DNA of 64,000 nucleotides from Streptomyces cynarae (GTDB lineage Bacteria > Actinomycetota > Actinomycetes > Streptomycetales > Streptomycetaceae): the NCBI RefSeq assembly GCF_025642135.1, contig NZ_CP106793.1:6478001-6542000 (forward strand). The letters are read 5' to 3'. The notes beneath the pieces are model-generated. The model ran no database searches and was not told the DNA's origin. It was given only the letters and a program-made list of their open reading frames with translations. Position 1 is the first letter of the stretch; each line of letters opens with the position of its first letter. Position numbers and translations under genes: made by a program. This document shows, piece after piece, positions 16,289 through 23,341 of the stretch.

Positions 16289-16948
16289 ATGGCACGACCA
16301 CGGCGCATCGTCCTTGTCCGGCACGGCGAGTCGGTGGGGAACGCCGATGACTCCGTGTACGAGCGCGAGCCCGACCACGCGCTGCCGCTCACCGAGAGGG
16401 GCTGGCGGCAGGCGGAGGAGACGGGCAAGCGGTTGCGGGAGGTCTTCGGAAGGGAACGCGTCAGCGTGTACGTCTCCCCGTACCGCCGCACCCATGAGAC
16501 GCTCCGCGCCTTCCACCTCGACCCCGATCTCGTCCGTGTGCGTGAGGAGCCCCGGCTGCGTGAGCAGGACTGGGGGAACTGGCAGGACCGCGAGGACGTA
16601 CGGCTGCAGAAGGCGTACCGCGACGCCTACGGGCACTTCTTCTACCGCTTCGCGCAGGGAGAGTCCGGCGCCGACGTGTACGACCGGGTGGGCGGCTTCC
16701 TGGAGAGCCTGTTCCGCAGCTTCGAGGAGCCCGACCACCCGCCGAACGTGCTCCTGGTGACCCACGGGCTCGCCATGCGGCTGTTCTGCATGCGCTGGTT
16801 CCACTGGACGGTCGCGGAATTCGAGTCGCTGTCCAACCCCGGGAACGGCGAGACGCGCATGCTCCTGCTGCAGGAGAGCGGCAAGTACAGGCTCGACCGG
16901 CCCTTCGACCGCTGGCGCGACCCGGATCCGTACTGGGTCACCGGTTAG
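16289..16948 (+). CDS. Histidine phosphatase superfamily protein (phosphoglycerate mutase-like)
   Basis: 219 residues. The catalytic RHG motif is at the N terminus (VLVRHGESVGN), followed by PLTERGWRQAEETG, YVSPYRRTHETL, LREQDWGNWQD and the second catalytic His in VTHGLAMRLF. This is the cofactor-dependent mutase-like branch, whose members are usually phosphatases of small phosphorylated compounds. It is 12 bp upstream of the ADP-ribosylglycohydrolase gene and probably cotranscribed with it. Substrate not predictable. Confidence 0.88.
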   Translation: MARPRRIVLVRHGESVGNADDSVYEREPDHALPLTERGWRQAEETGKRLREVFGRERVSVYVSPYRRTHETLRAFHLDPDLVRVREEPRLREQDWGNWQDREDVRLQKAYRDAYGHFFYRFAQGESGADVYDRVGGFLESLFRSFEEPDHPPNVLLVTHGLAMRLFCMRWFHWTVAEFESLSNPGNGETRMLLLQESGKYRLDRPFDRWRDPDPYWVTG

Positions 16949-16960
16949 AGTGGCAGGGCG

Positions 16961-17866
16961 ATGACCTCTGACTTCTCTCCGCTCGGGCGCCTGGAACGCG
17001 CGCTCGCCTGTCTGCGTGGGCTCGCGGTGGGGGACGCGCTGGGCTCACAGTTCTTCGTTCCCGCGAACTACCCGCTCCTCCAGCGCCGCGAGCTGCCGCC
17101 GGGCGTGTGGCGGTGGACGGACGACACCGAGATGGCCTGTTCGGTGGTGTCCGTGCTGACCACGCACCAGCGCATCGACCAGGACGAGCTGGCCCGCTCC
17201 TTCGCCGAGCACCACGACTTCGACCGCGGGTACGGGCCGGCGGTGGGTCGCCTGCTGAGGCTCGTCCGGGAGGGCGGCGACTGGCGCGAGCTGGCGGCGG
17301 CACTCTTCAAGGGGCAGGGCTCGTGGGGCAACGGGGCGGCGATGCGGATCGCGCCGCTCGGTGCCTGGTACGCCGACGACCCGGAGCAGGCGACCCATCA
17401 GGCGGAGATCTCCGCGTACACGACGCACCAGCACCGCGAGGCCGTGGCCGGTGCCATGGCCGTGGCTGCGGCGGCCGCCCTCGCCGCTGATCCGGCGGGG
17501 CCGCCGAGCGCCGGCGCCCTGCTCGACGGGGTGATCGCGCTGGTACCGAGGAGCGCCGTCGCGGCGGGGCTGCGGCGGGCGCGGGACATGCTGGACTACG
17601 GCGACGCGACGACGGTCGCGGCCGTGCTCGGCTGCGGGCGGCGTACGACGGCGCACGACACGGTGCCGTTCGCGCTGTGGTCGGCGGCGCGCGCCCTCGG
17701 TGACTACTCGAAGGCGTTCTGGACCACCGCCCAGGTGGGCGGCGACATGGACACGACGTGCGCGATCGTCGGCGGAGTGGTGGCCTCCGGGAAGGCGGGG
17801 GCTCCGCCGGGGGAGTGGCTGGAGCGAACGGAGCGGCTGCCGGAGTGGGCGCCGTCGCTTTCGTAG
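16961..17866 (+). CDS. ADP-ribosylglycohydrolase family protein
   Basis: 301-residue DraG/ARH-like hydrolase. Magnesium-binding elements are visible as WTDDTEMACSV near the N terminus and GGDMDTTCAIVGG near the C terminus, with GLAVGDALGS and GSWGNGAAMRIAPLG between. The family removes ADP-ribose from proteins, nucleic acids or small molecules. ATG at 16961 overlaps the end of a GGCAGGGCG ribosome-binding stretch. It forms a two-gene unit with the upstream phosphatase; together they could process phosphorylated or ADP-ribosylated metabolites, which is inference. Confidence 0.88.
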   Translation: MTSDFSPLGRLERALACLRGLAVGDALGSQFFVPANYPLLQRRELPPGVWRWTDDTEMACSVVSVLTTHQRIDQDELARSFAEHHDFDRGYGPAVGRLLRLVREGGDWRELAAALFKGQGSWGNGAAMRIAPLGAWYADDPEQATHQAEISAYTTHQHREAVAGAMAVAAAAALAADPAGPPSAGALLDGVIALVPRSAVAAGLRRARDMLDYGDATTVAAVLGCGRRTTAHDTVPFALWSAARALGDYSKAFWTTAQVGGDMDTTCAIVGGVVASGKAGAPPGEWLERTERLPEWAPSLS

Positions 17867-17962
17867 CCGGCGGGGACCGCTGAGCGGAATCCCGCCATCG
17901 GGGCCGGCCCGCTGCCCGACAGCCGGACCGGCCCCCTCACTGTCGCCGCTCCGGGCGCCCGG

Positions 17963-18003
17963 CCGTCGTTGTCCTCCGGTTGTGGAGTGGAGGACAACGA
18001 CGG
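17963..18003. terminator. Convergent terminator
   Basis: A 15-bp perfect stem (CCGTCGTTGTCCTCC and its complement) with an 11-nt loop between the ADP-ribosylglycohydrolase stop and the stop of the DHA2 transporter. Confidence 0.85.
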
Positions 18004-18012
18004 TGGGGACAT

Positions 18013-19560
18013 TCAGCCGGCGGCCGGGCCTGCCGTGCCCGCCAGGGCCTCCAGGTCGCTCTTGCGTACCCGGATGACCACCGAGGCCGTGACGAGGGCC
18101 AGGATCGCCATCGCGGCGGCAGGTACGAAGGCCGTCGATATGCCGTGGGCGAGCACCTCGTTCCCCCACGGAGCCGGCAACTGGTGTGTCTTGGCGAACT
18201 CCGCCTTCTGCTCCGCCGTACCGTTCGCCAGGAACTTCGGCAGCTGCTTGCCCGCCTCGTCCCTGCTCGCCGTCCCGAACACCGTGGTCAGGATCGACAG
18301 ACCGAGCGAACCGCCCACCTGCTGGGTGGCGTTGAGCAGACCGGAGGCCGCCCCCGCCTCGTGCTGGGCGACGCCCGAGACGGCGGTGAGCGTCAGCGTC
18401 ACGAAGTTCAGGCCCATCCCGAAGCCGAACACCAGCATGGGGCCGAGCACACCACCCACGTAGGAGCTGTCGGGCTTGATCAGCGTCTGCCAGCCGAGCC
18501 CGATCGTCACGAGCGTCGCGCCCACCATCATGAACGGCTTGGGGCCGAGTACCGGCAGGAACCGCTGCGACAGGCCGGCGCCGATCACGATCGCCACCGT
18601 CACCGGCAGGAAGGCCACGCCCGCCGAGATCGGCGTGTACCCCAGCACGTTCTGCACGAAGAGCACGATGTAGAAGAACATGCCGAACATCGCCGCAGCC
18701 AGGCTCAGCATGATCACGTACGTGCCCGAGCGGTTGCGGTCGGCGAACATCCGCAGCGGCGTGATCGGCTCCCTGGCCCGCCTCTCGATGAGGGCGAACG
18801 CCAGCAGCAGCACCACGGCCGCCGTGAAGGACCCGATCGTGACGCTGTCCCGCCAGCCGTCCTCGGAGGCGCGGATGAAGCCGTACACCAGCGACGCCAT
18901 GCCCGCCGTCGACGTGAGGGCGCCCGCGATGTCGAAGCGACCCGGATGGCGTTCGGACTCGCCTATGTACATGGGGGTGAGCACGGCGATCAGTACGCCG
19001 ATGGGCACGTTGACGAAGAGGACCCAGCGCCAGTCGAGCCACTCCGTGAGCATGCCGCCGGTCAGCAGACCGATCGCGCCGCCTCCGGCCGAGACGGCGG
19101 CGAAGACTCCGAAGGCCCGGTTGCGCTCCGGGCCTTCCGCGAACGTGGTGGTGATCAGCGCGAGCGAGGTGGGCGACGCGATCGCGCCACCCACGCCCTG
19201 GAGGGCGCGCGCGGCCAGCAACTGCCAGGGCTCCTGGGCGAGTCCGCCGAGCAGCGAGGCGAAGGTGAACAGCAGGATGCCCGTCATGAACACCCGGCGC
19301 CGACCGAGGATGTCACCGGCCCGCCCGCCGAGAAGCAGCAGGCCACCGAAGGTGAGCGTGTAGGCGCTGACGACCCATGTCAGGTCGGTCGTGCTGAACT
19401 TCAGTGCGTCTTGAATGTGCGGGAGTGCGATGTTCACAATCGTCGCGTCGAGTACCACCATGAGTTGGCAGGCCGCGATGACGGTGAGCGCGATGCCGGG
19501 ACGCCCCTCCCGGCGGGCGGCTTTCGGCTTCTGGTCTTCGATCAATGGAGAGGTTGTCAC
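18013..19560 (-). CDS. DHA2 family MFS drug efflux transporter (EmrB/QacA type)
   Basis: 515-residue proton-driven exporter with the 14-segment DHA2 layout. Seen: motif D/C-like LDATIVNIALPHIQ in the first segment, LLLGGRAGDILGRRRVFM (motif A) between segments 2 and 3, and SPTSLALITTTF. The C terminus is short. GTG start at 19560 follows GGGGGA. It is divergent from a TetR regulator with two identical operators in between, the standard arrangement for efflux under ligand control. Substrate unknown, probably a lipophilic drug-like compound. Confidence 0.92.
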   Translation of the reverse strand: MTTSPLIEDQKPKAARREGRPGIALTVIAACQLMVVLDATIVNIALPHIQDALKFSTTDLTWVVSAYTLTFGGLLLLGGRAGDILGRRRVFMTGILLFTFASLLGGLAQEPWQLLAARALQGVGGAIASPTSLALITTTFAEGPERNRAFGVFAAVSAGGGAIGLLTGGMLTEWLDWRWVLFVNVPIGVLIAVLTPMYIGESERHPGRFDIAGALTSTAGMASLVYGFIRASEDGWRDSVTIGSFTAAVVLLLAFALIERRAREPITPLRMFADRNRSGTYVIMLSLAAAMFGMFFYIVLFVQNVLGYTPISAGVAFLPVTVAIVIGAGLSQRFLPVLGPKPFMMVGATLVTIGLGWQTLIKPDSSYVGGVLGPMLVFGFGMGLNFVTLTLTAVSGVAQHEAGAASGLLNATQQVGGSLGLSILTTVFGTASRDEAGKQLPKFLANGTAEQKAEFAKTHQLPAPWGNEVLAHGISTAFVPAAAMAILALVTASVVIRVRKSDLEALAGTAGPAAG

Positions 19561-19583
19561 GATGGGTCCCCCACGAATGCGTT

Positions 19584-19603
19584 AGTGAACGATCGCGTTC
19601 ACT
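19584..19603. promoter_or_regulatory. TetR operator 1
   Basis: AGTGAACG-ATCG-CGTTCACT: 8-bp arms around a 4-bp spacer, 24 bp upstream of the transporter start. The same half sites recur at 19633-19652. Confidence 0.8.
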
Positions 19604-19631
19604 TTCCCGCCACACGGTAGTGAGTCCCCGT

Positions 19632-19653
19632 CAGTGAACGCAAGCGTTCACTG
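19632..19653. promoter_or_regulatory. TetR operator 2
   Basis: CAGTGAACGC-AA-GCGTTCACTG: perfect 10-bp arms containing the same AGTGAACG N4 CGTTCACT core, centred 49 bp from operator 1 and 82 bp upstream of the regulator gene. Confidence 0.8.
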
Positions 19654-19734
19654 GCTTCGTTGCCGTGCTGCGCCGCCCGGATGCTCGCCCTATCCTCGGA
19701 ATCCCCGCTTCCGCTGCTCAACGGAGAAACACAG

Positions 19735-20358
19735 ATGGGTACTTCGTCCTGGACGGCCGCCTCTCCCCGACCGGCCTCGCTCCGCCGGCGTGGTGCCGTG
19801 CTCGAACGCGCGATCCTCGACGCCGCGCTAGAGCAGCTCAGCACGGTCGGCTGGAAGGGCCTGACGATGGAGGGCGTCGCCGCCGGTGCGCAGACCGGCA
19901 AGGCGGCGGTCTACCGCCGCTGGCCGTCCAAGGAGGACCTCGTCGCGGACGCGCTCCAGGCCGGACTGCCGCGCTTCGACGAGGCGCCCGACCTCGGGAC
20001 CCTGCGGGAGGACCTGCTGGCCCTGTGCCGACAGGCGCGCGACGCCATGTACTCACGCCCCGGATTCGCCCTGCGTTCAGTCATTCACGAATGCGACACC
20101 CAGGAGGCGGAGCGCTTCCAGGGCGTGATCTACGAAGGTGTCATCGAGCCGAGCGTCAGGCTCCTGCGCCAGGTCATCACTCATGGAATCGAACGGGGAG
20201 AGGTGCGGCCCGACGCCGCGAACGGATATGTCTTCGACGTCATGCCGGCGATGATGATGTACCGCACAAAGATTAGCGCCTGTGAATGGAATGACCAGGA
20301 TGTCGAGGAGATGATCGACCGGCTGATGATCCCGCTGCTGCGTCCGGTGGGGGACTGA
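19735..20358 (+). CDS. TetR/AcrR family transcriptional regulator
   Basis: 207 residues. N-terminal HTH about 25-75 with AILDAALEQLSTVGWKGLTMEGVAAGAQTGKAAVYRRWPSKEDLV, the classic TetR signature; the C-terminal ligand domain resembles TetR_C_16-type. The ATG at 19735 is chosen because GGAG lies 8 nt before it; a frame-open stretch upstream overlaps operator 2 and so is unlikely to be coding. It most likely represses both itself and the divergent DHA2 exporter. Confidence 0.9.
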   Translation: MGTSSWTAASPRPASLRRRGAVLERAILDAALEQLSTVGWKGLTMEGVAAGAQTGKAAVYRRWPSKEDLVADALQAGLPRFDEAPDLGTLREDLLALCRQARDAMYSRPGFALRSVIHECDTQEAERFQGVIYEGVIEPSVRLLRQVITHGIERGEVRPDAANGYVFDVMPAMMMYRTKISACEWNDQDVEEMIDRLMIPLLRPVGD

Positions 20359-20496
20359 TCCGGCTCCCGCGACGCCGCGACGGCCCGGCTGCGGCGGCGC
20401 TGCCGCCGTCCTTCCGGGCGGCCGTCGTGCGTGTGCCGACGCCCGGGGAAACCGGGGTGTCGCACGGCGATCCCGGCGGCGTACGCTAAGGGCGCC

Positions 20497-21198
20497 ATGC
20501 CGTACGAACCACCTACTCACACCGTCGAGCGCTCCCTCCGTGCGACGACCGGAGCGAAGGTCATCGCCGGTGTGGACGAGGTGGGGCGCGGTGCGTGGGC
20601 CGGTCCCGTCACCGTCTGCGCGGCGGTCACGGGCCTGCGCCGACCGCCCGAGGGCCTCACCGACTCCAAGCTGCTGACCGTCAAGCGGCGCACCGAACTC
20701 GCCGAGCTGCTGCGGACGTGGGTCACGGCCTACGCCCTCGGCCATGCCTCCCCCGAGGAGATCGACGACCTCGGGATGACGGCCGCCCTGCGGCTCGCGG
20801 CCATGCGCGCCCTTGAGGCGCTGCCCGTCCGCCCCGACGCGGTCATCCTCGACGGGAAGTACGACTACCTGGGCGCGCCCTGGAAGGTCCGTACGGTGAT
20901 CAAGGGCGACCGGTCGTGCGTGGCGGTCGCGGCGGCCTCGGTGATAGCCAAGGTTCACCGCGACAAAATGATGGCCGAACTGGGTATCGACCATGCAGAC
21001 TTCGGTTTTGCGGCCAACGCCGGTTATCCGTCACCGGTGCACAAGGCCGCACTGGAGGAACGGGGCCCCACCCCGTACCACCGCTTGTCGTGGGCGTATC
21101 TTGATGCGCTGCCCCAGTGGCGGCACCTCAAGAAGGTCCGCAGCTGGGCGGACGGAAGCGTTCCGGAAATCGAGGGCCAGCTCGGCTTCGACTTCTGA
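20497..21198 (+). CDS. rnhB: Ribonuclease HII
   Basis: 233-residue endonuclease that cleaves RNA in RNA-DNA hybrids, including single ribonucleotides. The metal site begins with [13 protein letters not shown] (Asp27, Glu28) and continues with [10 protein letters not shown] and the final [12 protein letters not shown]. The ATG at 20497 gives the family length; a GTG 66 nt upstream is in frame without support. The C-terminal 40 residues ([23 protein letters not shown]) are a usual actinobacterial extension. The next gene follows after 69 bp. Confidence 0.96.
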   Translation: MPYEPPTHTVERSLRATTGAKVIAGVDEVGRGAWAGPVTVCAAVTGLRRPPEGLTDSKLLTVKRRTELAELLRTWVTAYALGHASPEEIDDLGMTAALRLAAMRALEALPVRPDAVILDGKYDYLGAPWKVRTVIKGDRSCVAVAAASVIAKVHRDKMMAELGIDHADFGFAANAGYPSPVHKAALEERGPTPYHRLSWAYLDALPQWRHLKKVRSWADGSVPEIEGQLGFDF

Positions 21199-21267
21199 CC
21201 GGTTCCGGTCGCACTGATGTGCCACCCGCCGATGCCGGTCGCTTCGGCGTTTGATAAAAATCAGCTC

Positions 21268-21870
21268 ATGCCTCTCATTCCCGAGGAGCCTCAGATTCAC
21301 GAGAGTGCCCAGGGTCCCCGCGCCACGGCCGGCGGCCGTTCCGCGCCGACCCCCCGTCCCGTACCGGGCCCCCGCCCCGCGGCCCCTGCCCGCCCCGGAC
21401 GCCCGGGGCCCATCCGGCCGATGCCGGCCCAGCGCACCCCGCGCGAGCCGGCCAAGCCCGGACCGTCCGTTTCCGCCTCCACTCCGCAGATCCAGCTGAT
21501 CCCGGCCTCCGCCGAGGGTGCGCTGGATGCCGCCGAGGAAGCCGTCGACCTGCTGCTGGAGTCCGGTCGCGCCCCTGGTGACGTGCTGGTGATCACCACC
21601 GGCGAGCCGCACCCGTGGGCCGCGCACGAACTGTCCTTCGGCGAGGCCGCCTACTGGGCGCAGCACGACGCCGGTGACGACGTCTTCTACGCCGACGCCT
21701 CGGCGGCCTCCCGTGCCGCGGCCCGACCGGTGGTCGTGGTCGCCGTCAACGGCGGTGCCGACGCCACTGTCGCCGCCACGCTTCCGCTGGCGCTCAGCCG
21801 GTCCGGTGCCCTGCTGATCGTCTGCGGCGACCCGAAGCAGATCAACTCGGTGCTGGGCGCGGGCGTCTGA
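21268..21870 (+). CDS. Uncharacterised protein, Pro-rich N terminus plus degenerate SF1-helicase-C-like domain
   Basis: 200 residues. The first 70 are Pro/Arg/Ala-rich and probably disordered. The rest is compact: IQLIPASAEGALDAAEEAVDLLLESG, GDVLVITTGEPHPW, FGEAAYWAQHDAGDDVFYADA, RPVVVVAVNGG and LPLALSRSGALLIVCGDPKQI. The last block looks like motif VI and the end of a UvrD-like 2A domain (LSRA...LLIV.GD), but there is no Walker A and no DExx box, so it cannot be a helicase by itself. ATG at 21268 chosen as the first Met of the conserved stretch; the 51 nt before it are open but unlikely. Probably cotranscribed with rnhB. Function unknown. Confidence 0.6.
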   Translation: MPLIPEEPQIHESAQGPRATAGGRSAPTPRPVPGPRPAAPARPGRPGPIRPMPAQRTPREPAKPGPSVSASTPQIQLIPASAEGALDAAEEAVDLLLESGRAPGDVLVITTGEPHPWAAHELSFGEAAYWAQHDAGDDVFYADASAASRAAARPVVVVAVNGGADATVAATLPLALSRSGALLIVCGDPKQINSVLGAGV

Positions 21871-22328
21871 GCGGCCCGGCCCGGTCCGGCCCGGTCCGCT
21901 CGCGTCCCGCCCTTGGCGCCGGGGACCGAGCCGGATGGCCGGTTCGGGCTTCGGCCGCCGCGGCCGGTGAGTGCAGCGCCGACGGCACCCCGAACGGCGC
22001 TCTCTTCGCCATGCCCTGCTACGGTCGGGTTCCCGGTGTCGGTGGTCAGTGACGCATATCGGTCGGCGTTGACGCATGCCGACCGGGTGCCGGCGCCCGT
22101 CGGTGGGCATTGACGATGTCGGCGGGACAGTGCCGCCGTAGAGGCGAACGGTTTCCTGAGGCTACGGGCGTGGGCGACTTCCGTGCTCTTCCGGTGTGCG
22201 GCCTGCTCGCGGACGCGGGCGCCGCGAGCGGCCGGCGCCTCCAGGCGAGGGCGCACGAGCTGGTGGTGCTGAGGCCTTCCGCCGGCGTAGTCGCCGCTCC
22301 CGGCGGCGCTGCGACGGTGCCGTGCCGC
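21871..22328. other. Gene-free convergent gap
   Basis: 458 bp between the converging stops of two uncharacterised genes. It holds the hairpin at 22060-22085 and a short GGCCCGGTCC direct repeat near 21875-21897. Open frames here have no ribosome-binding site or sensible composition. Confidence 0.5.
22060..22085. terminator. Candidate convergent terminator
   Basis: 8-bp perfect stem CGGTCGGC / GCCGACCG with a 10-nt loop, in a convergent gap where a terminator is expected. Confidence 0.5.
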
Positions 22329-22964
22329 TCAGCGGGCGGCGGCCCGGCGCATCAGGTCCGAGGAAGTGCCCCCGGTGCGAGGCTGGTGCAGCGGTATGCC
22401 CGCCGGATCGAACTCCTCGGGAGTCGACTCGGCGTTGGGGCGGCGGCCCCCGCGGTCCTCACCGAGAACCTGCCAGCCACCGCGCGTCAGCGTGATGTAC
22501 GCACCACAGCGCAGCCCGTGCAACGTGCACGCGTCGCGCAGGCCCCACATCCACGCGCCGTCCTCCTCCGTCCACCGGGTGTCGCCCTCACGGCAGTAGA
22601 GCAGCACCGCCGTCCGCACCGGCGTCCGGCGCCGCAGGTCGTGGGGGATGACCCGGCGCAACTGGGCAAGCAGCGCGTTGCGGAACACCCATCCGTCCGC
22701 AGGGGCGGGACGCCGGGTGAACGACGCGCTCGCGCACAGTCGTTCCTCCGGATCCAGGACGGCCACCACGGCCGTGGAGGGTCGTGGCCGGTGCCGGGCG
22801 TGCAGCCCGCTGACGACTTCCCGGGGGTTGCGCAGCAGGGGAATCTCGGCGGCTGCCCATTCCGCCGGCTCGAGCAGTCGGGCCACGGGATGGGCGGAAG
22901 CGGCGGACGGGGTGGCGGAACCTGCCAGGGATGCCGCCGAGGACGGAGCGAATCCGAAGGTCAC
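22329..22964 (-). CDS. Conserved hypothetical protein
   Basis: 211 residues, not recognised beyond a general Streptomyces look. The GTG at 22964 is selected because AAGGGAGG lies 5 nt upstream; 47 earlier in-frame codons are of poor composition. The first 30 residues are Ala/Ser-rich without a clear signal peptide. The folded part reads STAVVAVLDPEERLCASASF, WVFRNALLAQLRRVIPHDL, RTAVLLYCREGDTRWTEEDG, ACTLHGLRCGAYITLTRGGW, an alternating strand/helix pattern that could be a small nucleotide- or metal-binding fold. It is divergent from the RecQ-like gene, sharing its 377-bp upstream region, so a linked role in DNA repair is possible but unproven. Confidence 0.6.
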   Translation of the reverse strand: MTFGFAPSSAASLAGSATPSAASAHPVARLLEPAEWAAAEIPLLRNPREVVSGLHARHRPRPSTAVVAVLDPEERLCASASFTRRPAPADGWVFRNALLAQLRRVIPHDLRRRTPVRTAVLLYCREGDTRWTEEDGAWMWGLRDACTLHGLRCGAYITLTRGGWQVLGEDRGGRRPNAESTPEEFDPAGIPLHQPRTGGTSSDLMRRAAAR

Positions 22965-23341
22965 GATCCTCCCTTCGGCTGACGCGCCCACAGCGCGGGC
23001 GGGGTGGGACTGGGGGGCGCACACCGCGGCAGAGCCCTGCCGGATCACGGACGAGCCGTGCGGGGAGCGGACCTCAATTCTTCCCGTCGAACTGGGTTGC
23101 GGCAACGAGCAATTGGGGCCGCCGACCGGTTCCTGGTGATGTGTGGCCTATATCCCCTCTACCTCTCTGCCCAGTGTCTTCCCAGCGAAGGGGCGGATCA
23201 CTCCCGCACGCGAGAATCGGCGGCGACACCCTCACCGCTCCGGCGAGCGCCTTTCGGTGCGTGGTCCGTGGACCGTTCGCGAGCCGCTGGTCACGCTGGG
23301 TGAGGTGGCCGATTGTCAGTGCCATCGGGTTGCATGGGGGC
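22965..23341. other. Divergent region, hypothetical / RecQ-like gene
   Basis: 377 bp shared by two divergent genes. It is locally less GC-rich around 23075-23170 and contains a TATATC hexamer near 23150 that could be a -10 for the RecQ-like gene. I see no confident operator; a CGAAC ... GTTG near-match to an SOS box at about 23087 has the wrong spacing. Confidence 0.45.

Noticed and set aside
21190..21210. GACCGG-TT-CCGGTC hairpin after rnhB as a terminator.
   Set aside because: Two-base loop and six-base stem are too small, and the next gene on the same strand starts 69 bp after the rnhB stop.
23087..23103. CGAAC-TGG-GTTG near-match to an SOS box upstream of the RecQ-like gene.
   Set aside because: The spacer is 3 bp instead of 4 and the right half deviates; compare the exact box at lexA.
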